Positions 22,321 to 34,400 of a DNA stretch of 64,000 nt are shown here, piece by piece. The stretch comes from Owenia fusiformis (Eukaryota; Annelida; Polychaeta; Sabellida; Oweniidae), in assembly GCA_903813345.2 (NCBI GenBank), contig CAIIXF020000009.1:27006740-27070739 (forward strand), in the 5' to 3' direction. The translations under genes and the position numbers were made by a program. The notes beneath the pieces were generated by a model. The model saw only the letters and a list, made by a program, of their open reading frames with translations, did not search any database and was not told the origin of the DNA. Position 1 is the first letter of the stretch. Every line of letters starts with the position of its first letter.

Positions 22321-22423
22321 CAGGCACAATGTCACCACCTGTCATTTGTTACAAACATCGACCACCGAACACCAACCACAAAAATAGGTGGAGACTATAA
22401 CAATATGCCACTGGTGGTGGCAT
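22321..22423 (+). mobile_element. 13-copy short element family, copy 4
   Basis: CAATGTCACCACCTGTCATT, TTACAAACATCGACCACCG, then GGTGGAGACTATAACAATAT and the terminal ACTGGTGGTGGCAT. It has a short variable core compared with other members. Confidence 0.8.
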
Positions 22424-22522
22424 GATGAAAGACTTAAAAGATGTACATGTGTATAAAATCAAATATTGCATTCTATCAAATATCAGTGAATACACATGTT
22501 AATTTGGACGTTGTGTACTTAA

Positions 22523-23124
22523 AGGAATATTCCTTGCCAGACCCTTTCTCTCTTGATATGGTAGCTATAATCATATATATAGTTTCCATATTTAGCAAAA
22601 CATGGGAAAATGTTTTAATATGGTCAATATTGATCATTTAAAAATCTAGTGCTTATTTCCAGTGAGCTGCCATCTTTTAAGATTTCTTGCAGGAAGTGAT
22701 GTCATCAACTCTCAACTTCTATAACCTTGCCCATAACAGTATAGGAAAGTAGCACAAAATCACTTCTAGACAAGTGATAATTACTTTCTGTGCAAAAATA
22801 TTTTCAGGGCCTGTCAACTTAGAATAAAAGAAGAGATTTTCAGAAGGATTAAATAAGATACAAAGTTGAAAAAGAATATTTAGCTGGTTTTGTAATTCTT
22901 AATAGCTCCTCACCTAATGCTATATGCAAAGTTGAGAGTCGATGACATCACTTCCTGTGGGAAATTTTAAAAGATGGCAGCTTACTGGAATTGAGCATCA
23001 CATTTCTAAGTGATTAAATTTGACCAAATCAAACAATTTTTGCGTGTTTTGATAAACATGGCAAGCATATATATGGTTATAGCTACCATATGAGGAGAGA
23101 GATGGTTTGGCAAAGAATATTCCT
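22523..23124. mobile_element. TTAA-target inverted-repeat element
   Basis: AGGAATATTCCTTGCCAGAC at the left and (inverted) AGGAATATTCTTTGCCAAAC at the right, each preceded by TTAA (22519-22522 and 23125-23128). Arms of about 230 bp pair, including GGAAGTGATGTCATC against GATGACATCACTTCC. TTAA targets are used by piggyBac and Kolobok superfamilies; no transposase is present. Confidence 0.85.
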
Positions 23125-23743
23125 TTAAGCTTAATTTGTTATTCACTGGTATGTTTCTCAACTATGCAATGACCTTTGAATATTGATAACAAAAAATGGA
23201 TAAAAATTCCCTAGTATTAGTCTGAATATGAGGCTACTTGAAAATAAACATTCCATACACTCACTTTTAATAATGAGTTCTAGGCAACAAAATAATGGGA
23301 AACATTTCAATTCTATTATCAAATACAAATAATCCAAGCAATCAAACGAAACTCTGATTTGCTCCAAATAAGCAACTGAACTAGCTTTGAAAAAACTCAA
23401 TGTTTTGGTTAATCTTATCAGTGACTAAATAGATTACATATGTCCTTTATTCATATCATAAATCATATAATAACTGAATAATACTGAGCCTGCTTCTTGA
23501 GACAGTAATGGAGTTTAAACTTAACAATTAACAAATGCTGAATCAAGATTGATCCTTGTACATGTATGTATATGGATATATTATCAATTAATATATTACA
23601 TATATATTGATAGATATCAATAATAAAAAGAACAACATGTTACATAACTAGTAAAACTGCACCTTTGTACTTTTAACATTGCAGGCATGGCAGACTGAGA
23701 ATTGAGCCAAGGATTTCATACACAGCACTACACAAATATAATG

Positions 23744-23870
23744 CAAGGCATTAACATGCAAAATAACACCACCTGCCATTTGTTACATATGCTGACTACT
23801 GAATGCACATCGCCAATCACCATCCACAAAAAAGTCGAACTACAACATGTCACCACTACTGGTGATGACG
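23744..23870 (+). mobile_element. 13-copy short element family, copy 5
   Basis: CAAGGCATTAACATGCAAAA, ACACCACCTGCCATTTGTTA, a diverged core, GTCGAACTACAACATG and the terminal hairpin GTCACCACTACTGGTGATGAC-like sequence, one base of the stem changed. Confidence 0.8.
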
Positions 23871-23889
23871 TTAAAATAGTTATAACTAA

Positions 23890-24050
23890 TAACTACAGTA
23901 GAACCTGTCCAATAGAAAACCTCTGAGTCTCTATGGAACATTAACTCACTAACTTACGCATAATGTACTCTATGTAGAGGACACCATTATAAGAAACAGT
24001 ACAGGGAGTGTTCTCTAAACAGCTAAAACAGGTTTTACTGTACAACACTC
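23890..24050. repeat. Tigger/pogo-like fragment
   Basis: ACAGTAGAACCTGTCC at the left and (inverted) ACAGTAAAACCTGTTTTAGC at the right, with GTAGAGGACACCATTATAAG inside. It looks like a short non-autonomous element. Confidence 0.65.
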
Positions 24051-24373
24051 TTGTTACTTTAACGCTCTGCTACATTACAACATTGTTGTTATTGCAACCA
24101 AAACTGAACTAGAATTTCTGTTTCAAATATTAGTCTATATTATTCGGGGGCTTGTCGCATTTTAAACTGCAATTGTAAATACATTTATAAAAACACTAGT
24201 CTTAGAAAAGTAATGTAAAATATCAGCTGTAAAAATTTTAAATTACAAAGTTCTCCGTATATACAACAGTACAATGTTATATCATAAAGGGTGGACATCA
24301 TATTTTCTTATCAGCCCATAGTACAGGATTTCATTTTCTGTGCTTTTATTAACTTTAATATATTACTGATATA

Positions 24374-25256
24374 CAGGGTGATATAAAAATGGATCTATTT
24401 TTTGAATAATGGAATATTTGTAAAATTTTGTTGAATATATGAAACAGTGAATACAATGATTGCATCGACAGTTTCACAATTTAAAGAATGTTCCATTCAT
24501 GTAATCACTCAAAAATACTTGCATAGAAATCTTATAAGCAAGTCATTTCATCAATTCATGCTTATTCCATAAAAATGGGCAAGTAAGATACCTTTTAATG
24601 AGCCAAAAATGACTCCAGAAATCCAAAATTCAGAAAATTGCATTCCTTTAACATTTTTGGATGAATTAACATCTAGAAAATGTTATATTTCTAAATCCCA
24701 TTGAAGTTTTGTACCGATATGTATATCGATGTTTACACATTGAACACTTTATCAACACAAGAAAGTTAACAATTTTTGTTCATAAATTAGAGTCATCCCC
24801 AAAAGGCGAGGGTCAAGCTGTTCTTGTATTTACAACTTTCTCCAGAATGCCACAAATGCATCCTTCAACTAACCTGACCTTTATTTGCATTAGTCCCTGC
24901 AGTGTATACACTGTTTTACGACATATTTTGCAGATAGGTTGCCAACCCTCAAATATGGTTGTTGAGCCACAAAACACAACTGATACATGTAAACATTTTA
25001 TCATGGCTCTCAAGTGCTTTATAATTGGTCTGATGCAAACTGATCAGTTAAAGATAGATGGCAGTGTGTTCACTTATGAAGTCAATGTATTATTTAACAG
25101 AACTGCACATTCCCTCTATTAACAACCAACAACATGACATATAAAATAGAAACAGAATTGCATCAACTGTCTGATCTGATGTTAGTTTCATTCATTCAGA
25201 ACAACAATGTTCCAATTTTCCACCAAGATGCTGGGATAGAATATTGGAATCGATCC
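24374..25256. other. Intergenic DNA with possible degraded mariner-type element
   Basis: TACAGGGTGATATAAAAATG at 24375 looks like a mariner-type end. AAAATGGATCKATT recurs inverted near 25255, a weak pairing. A 137-codon plus-strand frame at 24709-25122 (starting MYRYVYRCL) and a minus-strand frame overlapping it match nothing that I recognise. It lies just downstream of the TMC stop and may include TMC 3' untranslated sequence. Confidence 0.35.
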
Positions 25257-25316
25257 ATTTTCGACCAATGATCACTTGATATGTTGGAAACAGCGAAACT
25301 GACTTGATGTCAGTGC

Positions 25317-25485
25317 TCAGCTCCTAACCATACTATTGCTGGTGATCTCCCCTCTGAGTAAAGCTTCCTGTACCCTTGACAAGAGGAATTGTTTATCACG
25401 TCCCTCTAGGGCTAACTGTTCACTCAATAACTGTACGTAATGTTTGTGGCCTACAGACACAGCATAGTAGTAGTACAGGAGCAGC
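25317..25485 (-). CDS. TMC: TMC exon 17 (last)
   Basis: Acceptor TTCTTTAG; one base completes a glycine codon. It encodes the end of the last membrane segment (LLLYYYYAVS) and the conserved cytosolic tail with SEQLALEGRDKQFLL, ending SNSMVRS and stop. Confidence 0.93.
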
Positions 25486-28400
25486 CTAAAGAAAAAGGTT
25501 ATAATCATTTTATTAAATTCCATTATCAATAATTTGAATGTAATGTCAGGGTGCTCAACAGGCTTTTTACAGACAAAGGCCAATTTCAAAAATTTCCATC
25601 AAAGTCACATAAAATTCTGCATTCAAACTCAAAATGCTTATATTTATGTGTATATTGTGCAAAAAATTGTGAAATCAACTGAATCGAAAAAAATTGAGGA
25701 TTTGAACCTACAATTTTAAACTTACCCAAGTACAATTACGAAGGGGATATAGAATCCAGGTGAACCAAGGAATGTAAATATTTGTTGTGGCAAACCAGGC
25801 CAGGAGTTGACGAGGTCACCTATTGTAGACCACATCGTATAGCTTTCTGAGCTATGGATCCTAAAGGGGCTGCAGCCTTTAGAAGGCTTAATGCTGAAAA
25901 TGCAATCATTGTGTGTGACTGATAATCGCAGAGTCATTAGATTTTAAAGCTATCAAATGTTTAATGATTTTGGTTTCATTTTGGTTGTTTTTTGTTTTTA
26001 TTAAAATATTTGTAGTTTCTCTTATGATTAATTTGCTTGTTTCTTTTTTTACATGCATATTTTTTAGCATATGATTTTTGTTGAGTTATTACATTCTTAT
26101 AAAGCAAGGTGTTTAGTATGTGTTGAAACCCACATAGCTGTAGCACAACTTAGTCAGAGTAAGGTATACTTACATAGCTATAACGTAACCTATGGGTACA
26201 CAGCAGAGGGCAAATGACACCAACAAGATCACCATGAAGAAGAAATTAGCTTTAGAAGCCCTATAGGGTCGTTGGGAGGGCACACAGCTCTTCAATAGTG
26301 TGAACTAAAATGTATAAAATTTCATAAAATATTTGCTAAACAAGACCAATGTCCAACTTAAGGGATAATAGCAATCTTAAGGAAAACTCTAGATATCATA
26401 GATGTTCAGAAAATAATATATGTTGGAAAATTAGCATATTTTGGCACCAGGTTTTGGAGTTGTTAGTCAAAATAGACAAATTTTATCATTTTCATTGTGA
26501 ATATTGTTATACCTTTTTCATGAAGCAAAATGTTATACCTTTTTCATGCTGTAAAATGTTATACCATTTTCATATTGCAAAATGTTATACCCTTTTCATG
26601 TTGCAAAATGTTATACCTTTTTATGTAGCATATTGTTATACCTTTTTCATGCAGCAAAATGTTATACCATTTTCATTTAGCAAAATGTTATACCTTTTTC
26701 ACGGAGCAAAATGTTATACCTTTTTCATGTAGAATAGCAGGAAGAACTTAACAAATGTCATTGCCGGGATGAAAGGACTGAAGAATGCACCTAGCCTACA
26801 AACATATAACATTCAGTTTGCACAACAAATACTGGACTAAAGCCATGCTAAAATCTATAATAAAAATGGCACCATCTGGCGCCAGTGGGCTCACATGGTG
26901 AAAAAGCTGATTTGTCAGAAATAACGCTAAGTCACCATTCTGAGCACTTTTTAAGTGATTTTGGCCATTTTTGGACCAAAATTGTCACAAAGTGAACCCC
27001 CCTTGGCAAATCCTGGCTACGGGCCTGATGGATGAATGGATGGATAGGGGGTGAGAGAGATGGATGAATGGATGGATGGGGAGAGAGGGATCGAGAGAGG
27101 GATGGACAGAGAGACGGTTGGGTGGTTGGATTTTGGATGGATGGGCAGACTGACAGAAGGACGGGCAAGTGGGTGGTAACACAGGTTCACCATGTGAACC
27201 AGCAAACAATAGTTAATAGCCTAAATGGGATGTAAAAATCTTGACAACATCGAGAGATTTCAATACACAGTAGTACTTATTAAGCATTAACATTTCTATT
27301 TACTTTAACACAGGGTGTTCCAAAAGTAACAGGACTGGTGCTGGCATTTTGTTAATTTTGCATTGAGTATCTTCAAATTTGCACAAATTGTACTTTGAAA
27401 TATTGCAACTTAAATTATTAAGTTTTAGAAAAAATGATGAAATGCGGTTAGAGCTATGGTTACTATAGTAACATGACATTCCAATACCCGGGGCAACTTT
27501 TTTTCCTGAAAATGTGATTAATGACTGAAGAAAGTATCTAATTCACCTATTATAATACAACACTTCTTATTTATTTTATTAGTTCCTTTGTTGTAAAGGT
27601 GTTGCTATACAACTCAGATTCAGGTATAATTTCATAATGATAATACTATTTATTCAATTTCCTGGAATATCACTATGTATAACAGTCTGAACAATTCACA
27701 GTTGAGTTTTTGAAAAGACCCTATTTCAAGCCAGTCATCTACCTTGATAGCGTGCCTGCCCGCAGGTCACCATTAAAGACCATGTAGCTATAGAGGAGCT
27801 AGGTCTTGAGGTCTAAAACCATGCACCATACTCTGATCATGCAATATCTAAATTTTACTAATATTGAGAACAGAATGCTAATCAGTGCTGTAAGACCTTT
27901 AAAGATGAGAATGACCTTCTCCAAATTGTCCAATCGACCCTGCGTGACATGTCCTCAAATGGCTTCACTCATGTGTTTGGGTCATGGATACAGAGTACTA
28001 CTCCTGTACTGACCAAAGAGGAGCCTATTTTTCAAAGTAGAGGATACATAGGAATATCAAAAGATGTAAAACAAATGTAATTCCCACCAGTTGTTGCATT
28101 TCAACTTTGATATGGCATGTACAAAATGATATGGCATGTACAAAATGCTTAATGTCTCTGTAACCTTTTGCGTGGAATTTTCCCCCGGGTATTGTGATGT
28201 CATGTTAATATGGCAACCATAACTTTTCCCGAGTTTCATATATTTTGTCGAAACTTTGCAGTCTTGGTAACAATACGTAAAAGTACATTATGTAAAATTT
28301 TGAAGACGATTGGTGCATATTTGACAAAATGCCAGCACCAGTCCTGTTACTTTTGGAACACCCTGTACACCTATTCTAGTCGCATTTATTGCGCATATAG

Positions 28401-31400
28401 TGATGAGTAATTCATGCTAAATACGCTGAATTAATATTTGTAAATACAGTAGGATATAAATAAGCTCTGCAAAAAGTCTAATCGTATAAAATAATAAAAA
28501 ATAACATATACAATACTGCTACACACAATCTAAGCTTACCCCTCTATAATAATCAAGTCATACAATATGAACTAGTAAATAGGAACCATGGAAAAAGGGG
28601 TGTCAACTTACCAGCATAATACTTGGGAATAGACTACATCTAAAACACATTTGGAAATCTGAAACTCTGGTGGGCCTACCCATTGAACTAGTTTCACATT
28701 GACAAAGTACTTCACTAAAAGCCTGGAAACAGAAGAATGATATCTCTATAAAAATGTGTAAATGTTTATTGTTTAATCTTTCTTTATACTTTTCATGTAG
28801 CAATTGAGCAGCCAATATTCTTGGTAAATAAATAATAACTTGAGGCATTAACATGCAAAACGTCACCACCTACCATTTGTTACAAACACTGACTGCTGAA
28901 CACCAAACACCAACCACAATCTGCCGAACACTGTCCACAAAAAATTTTTGAGACTTATAACAATTTGTCACCACTTCACTTGTAGAGGTGACATAAAAAT
29001 GGTTAGCATTTCCTGCTAAGCTGTTTCAAAGGTCCACTTGGTATTAACCATTTATTTTTCACAGCTGTAAAAATGAACCTATAAAATATTATATATGTGA
29101 CAGGGGCTACTATGACTTACTTTCTTGGAAGTTCGTAGAGGAATGTTGAAGCAAAGTTGACTAAGAAATCCAGCAACGCTAACTTATACAGCTGCTGTCC
29201 TACATATGTCTCCCAACACTGAAATTAGATGAATGACATGAATGAAAATAACATTGGGGCAGTGGTAGAATTCAAACTGACGTCAATGTACATATTTCAC
29301 ATCAAGGGAACCATTTCAATTAAGGGAACAATGAATACTCGACATTCAATCAGGTGTACAGTGGTACTTCTACAAATTCATTTACAATAAAACCTAAATA
29401 TCCAAAGACCTCTCTAATCTGAATAATATCAATATGAACACGTTTTGGTCCCATTTTTTAATCTGCCATAGACTTACAGGTTAAAAGAACTCAAAATGAG
29501 AACCCCTTCTATTCTGAATACTTGTGGCTTGTCCCAGTGCCAATTGGATTAGACAAGATTTACTATATTTAAAATCAGTCATTATGTTATTTACAATATC
29601 ATGATAATCAGTACTCAATAGTCTGACCAACCAAATGGCTTAGATATGTGCAGAATTAAGAGTGCCGAACTCAGTAAATGATTATTATATGTGCTGTATG
29701 TACGACCTTCGTGGAATCTGGTGAATAATACCAGAAGAGTACATAAACCTAAGAATCTTTGTTCTACATTTTTGTTCACCAAATATTTCTATGGTTGCGA
29801 CTTAAAACGTTTTTGTAGCTAAGAATGTTCTGATAATGTATCAAAGCCACTACTAACCTGTGTCTTTCTATCACAATATGTACAGGGGGCATTGTCTTCT
29901 GCTGTGCTGTTACACAAGATCTGATTGGCTATAACTACAATGAGGACAGCCAATGAAGACAGCCGAAGAAAAACAGTTCTGAAATTTAATATATAAATTA
30001 GTAACCCTCATAACCCAATCCTCCTAGAGAACGTCACATACTGAACAATATATAGATTTTAATAACACTTGCTAGAAGAGTTATGCTATGGACTTCTTAA
30101 ACTCATCATAAAAAATTGTTTGATGGTATAAAATATTATTCATAACTTTTACTCTCATATCAGCCAAAATGCACATAAGGGTGATAATCAGCTCACATGC
30201 CTTATAAGGGTGACATAAGCTCAGATACCTCATAAGGGTGATACTTACCTTAAAAGGATATTCAGCTCACATCCCTTATAAGGGTAATATGTAACTCACA
30301 TACCTTATAAGGCTGAAAAATTAGTTAACATACCTTATAAGGGTTATATTTAGCTCCACAGCTGGTGCATACTCTTCCCAAGTGACAACCTTTAGGAAGA
30401 CGATGGGGATGATAACATTGAGCAATGTGATGGTCAAAGCTGGGAGATACTGAATGAGTAGCACAAGAAATGCATTTGTAACTGTTGATGCCAGCTGAAA
30501 GAGAGATATAAAAGGTTGTTCAAAGGTATTGCATGATAATTATCTCTGAATAATTCTGAAACATCAAATATTGTCATTATTAATTTGATAATCAATGGTG
30601 TCTCTCATTTGAATGGTTCGGAGAAATAGTCAGTATAGCCAATCATTTTTTGGTAGGGTTCAGTTGAAATTTGTGTATCATCACTTAAAACAGATTTTTG
30701 GAAAAATCACTCTTCTAATAATATCAAATATCACTCTCATTAACTCCAATGAAGGTCTTTGTAAATTGATATGAATCATATATATCATTGATATAACCTC
30801 CACATCCTAAAAAACCAACAACACATTATCATTTTTACCTTATATGTCTCTTCTTGGACTTTAAATATACAAAAGAAAGCTCCACCCAATATCGCCAATA
30901 CACCGATATTCACGATGATCCTGATGAAATAAAGACGACATTTCTGTCCCCTGTTCAAGTTTTTTTGTTTCACCTGTCTTCTCTGCTCAATGAGGTCTTG
31001 CTGAAATATAATAAGTGATGTTTGTAGAATTTACTTATTTCTTTAATTTAGATCTCTATGTCTGTTATTTTAAGAATCCTATTCAGGTGTCATAAATCTT
31101 GTAATTTCGTAGTATAAACATAGTACATGCCGATGTGTCAAGAACCTAAGCTACAAGTCTAAGAATAAAAATTATATTTATACAAAAACAACAAGACATT
31201 AACATGCAAAATGACACTACCTGCCATTTGTTACAAACACCAACCACCAAATACCAACTGCCGAATGTCAAACACTATCCACAAAAAAGTTGGAGACTAA
31301 AACAATATATCATCACTTCTAGTGGTGACATAACAAAATAATTCCAGATCTCCTACCTCCAAATCAAAACTTATGTTTTTCATTTTGAGTGCTGCAGGTT

Positions 31401-34400
31401 TCTCCCTTGTAATACCATACTCCCAGCCACAGAAGATCTTGTTGCAGTACTGGTAGAATCTTTCCTCTCTGTTTACCAGGCTGGCCTTGATCCCTGAGGC
31501 AGTGCTGGAATACAAAGTATTAAACATGAACTGAAAGTCTAAAACAACCTAAAAGTAAATGATAGAGTAATTCCTAGTATAGGGACATATGATCAAAAAT
31601 TTATAATTAAAAAATACAAAACAAGCTTTTAATACACCACTTCTGAACAATGTTGAAAATGCAATCATTTAAATTGAATAGAAAGATTGAAGGAAAGCTG
31701 ACCTATCTAAACTAAAATGATGCCTTTTTAAAAAATACAAAACAAGCTTTTAATACACAACTTCAGTGATAAATAGCACTTTGGAGAGCAAATGGCCACT
31801 GTGTAATCTACCCAGCATTCCCAAAACCTTATCAGATATTGGCTACAAGTCTGCTCATACATCCGTAAGTAAAATGGATAACCAGTTTTGATGACAGGAT
31901 TTACGTGGCGCCTGCATGGACCCAGGCAGGCCCACAAGCACAAGATGATGACAATATAACAGTTTCTAAGTGCGATATGGCACCTACCTTTGCACCATTA
32001 GAAGAAGACTGATTGTAAAGTATGCCCCAACAGAACACAGGTAAGCAAGGGGCATATTGTATTTCTCCTCCATCTCTGATAACACACTTGTGTAAGTCTT
32101 ATTGAAATAGTATCCAATGAACATTTCCGTACGTTCCATCCAGCCCTGAAAAGGATGACAGAGTAAAGACAAGGCATTAACATGCAAAATGTCACCACCT
32201 GCCATTTGTAACAGACACCAACCACTGAATGCCGATTGCAAAACACCAAGTGGCAAACACCATCCACAAAAAAGTTTGAGACAATAAGAATATGTCACCA
32301 CCATAAGTGTCAACAATAAGATGGAAACTATAACAATATGTGATATGTAAACACCAAACAAGATCATCATCAGTATATTAGTATCATAAGATTCTGTGAG
32401 ATCAGCCCTATAGAATTATCTTTAGCATAATATTACTTACAACTAAGAGGAACTCTAAGTATATACATAAGACATTTAATCAACATCATTGTTCTCCACA
32501 GAATTTTTTCTCAAGTTGGTGCAAAATTCTCATTTTCACAATTCAGACCAAAACCGGTCAAAATATGCAAATTTTACATGATTTTTCATACTTTCAAGTG
32601 GGTGTAAATGTATTTTCTTGTGGGTGCAAGCCTGTTTTCAAAAACACAGGTGGGTACTGCCCCCACTTGCTTTAATGCTGGGAGATCACTGGACGTGCTA
32701 GTTTTTCTTGAGACAGCCTCATTATCAAATCTTGAAAATCACCATTTTGTAAAAATGAATTGAATTTTTCACTACAAATTACAAGCTTCAAATTTGAAAC
32801 AAACATTAGGAGAAGAAAGTGGAAAAACATACCGTTCCCTGAAGAAAGTCTAACACTTGCTGAATGGCAGGCACAACTTGAGCAGCATTCTGAGTGGCAG
32901 TAAAATTCTCCACATATTCTTTGTATCTAATACTGCAAGTTAAAGACTGACACCCATAGCTTGCGTTGCTTGACCTACTTTGGCCTGAAGGTGTCACAAT
33001 AGGCGATGATGTCACATTAGGTGATAATGTCACATTAGATGATGATGTCACATTAGTCACTGACTGAGCTGCGGCTACCACAGGTTGAAGTACCATAGTG
33101 TCATTTGTACATGTTTGAATTTCAAATGTTTCTGGCTTTAAGACTTTTTGTGGTACCAGGATGACGCCAATCATGATTATTGCGATGAGAAAATTCAGGA
33201 ACATTAATGTCTTGACGAACCTGAAGTACGATAGTACCCCTGTGCCATAATAGCCTGAAAAAAACATACATCTTCTTTTAAACTTTTGTGATTGTTCATT
33301 ACACGTCTTTAATGCTAGCTATTGGTTATCATTGAGTTCAACTTTCAAGCCGAAAACAGGTTATAATCGCAAGTTTATTTTGAATCCAGCTAAAATCATT
33401 TTATTACATGGCCAGATTGCTAAATCTAAATCTTTTTGAACCCATAGCGTGCTCTCGTAAGTAGAATTTTGAAGAGAAGGACCTTTTCTTTATTCTTCCC
33501 AGTTTGGCATATTCATTGTAATAAGGCTTTCTAGATAGGCACTAACTAGAAATTCTTTAATCAGGAATATTGGAGAATTTAAAAATAAATTGAAGCCCAT
33601 TATCTTAAAAGACATGTATCCGGAGAATTTTCTTTATGTTTATAAACTCATAAAGGTAGTAATGGGTCATTCTGTAGTTATGGGTCATTCTGTTGTAATG
33701 GGTTATTCTTTAGTTATGGGACTTTCTGTAGTAATGTCATTCTGTTACATACCTTCTATGGTTTTCAAGGATCCTTTCCATACTTCAACTTGGGAGAAAA
33801 GGTCACTAGCTCGAGTTTTAAACTTTGCCCATCTCTGAAAAACAACATTGATTATGAATTGGGCATAAGAATATTAAGAATACAGGTGGACACAATTGAC
33901 ATATGTCACAGGGGTGTAGCCAGCAAAGGGGGGGGGTTGCAATTTTGGGCTTGTTTCAGTGCCAGCGAAGCAAGACCCAGTAGGTTCAACCCCCCAAATC
34001 TATAAAAATTTACATTGTATATGGTGCATTCTATGCATTTCAAATGAAATTTGAAATTGTTTTACAAAATTGCTTTTTTCATTTTTGTGGGGGTGGGGGG
34101 CACCCATCAGTCCCTGGCTACTTCTACGCCCATGTATCAATTGTCAATTGCTAAAAGGAGGTTAAGTATCCAACCTATTATTCTTAGATTATCAAAATAG
34201 GGGCTTGTCTTGTATCAAATCTGTGACTGCCCTGTACCCTTGTCTCAGAGAAAGAATGGGAGGAGGGGGTATTGGGGCTTCATGTGAGCCTAAATGTTCA
34301 TATAATTAACAAATCCCAAACTAAACATTTCATATGGTTTATATTCTATGTCAGAAGAATATAATCATACTAAGGGTGTTCAATGCAAGAGAGAAATATG

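Noticed and set aside
24709-25122. 137-codon plus-strand open frame downstream of TMC
   Set aside because: No recognisable domain, no supporting splice or promoter signals, and it lies in a probable degraded element. Kept only as intergenic description.
26349-26732. 127-codon plus-strand frame with repeating YCYTFFM-like blocks
   Set aside because: It is the translation of the 26-bp minisatellite in the wrong strand.
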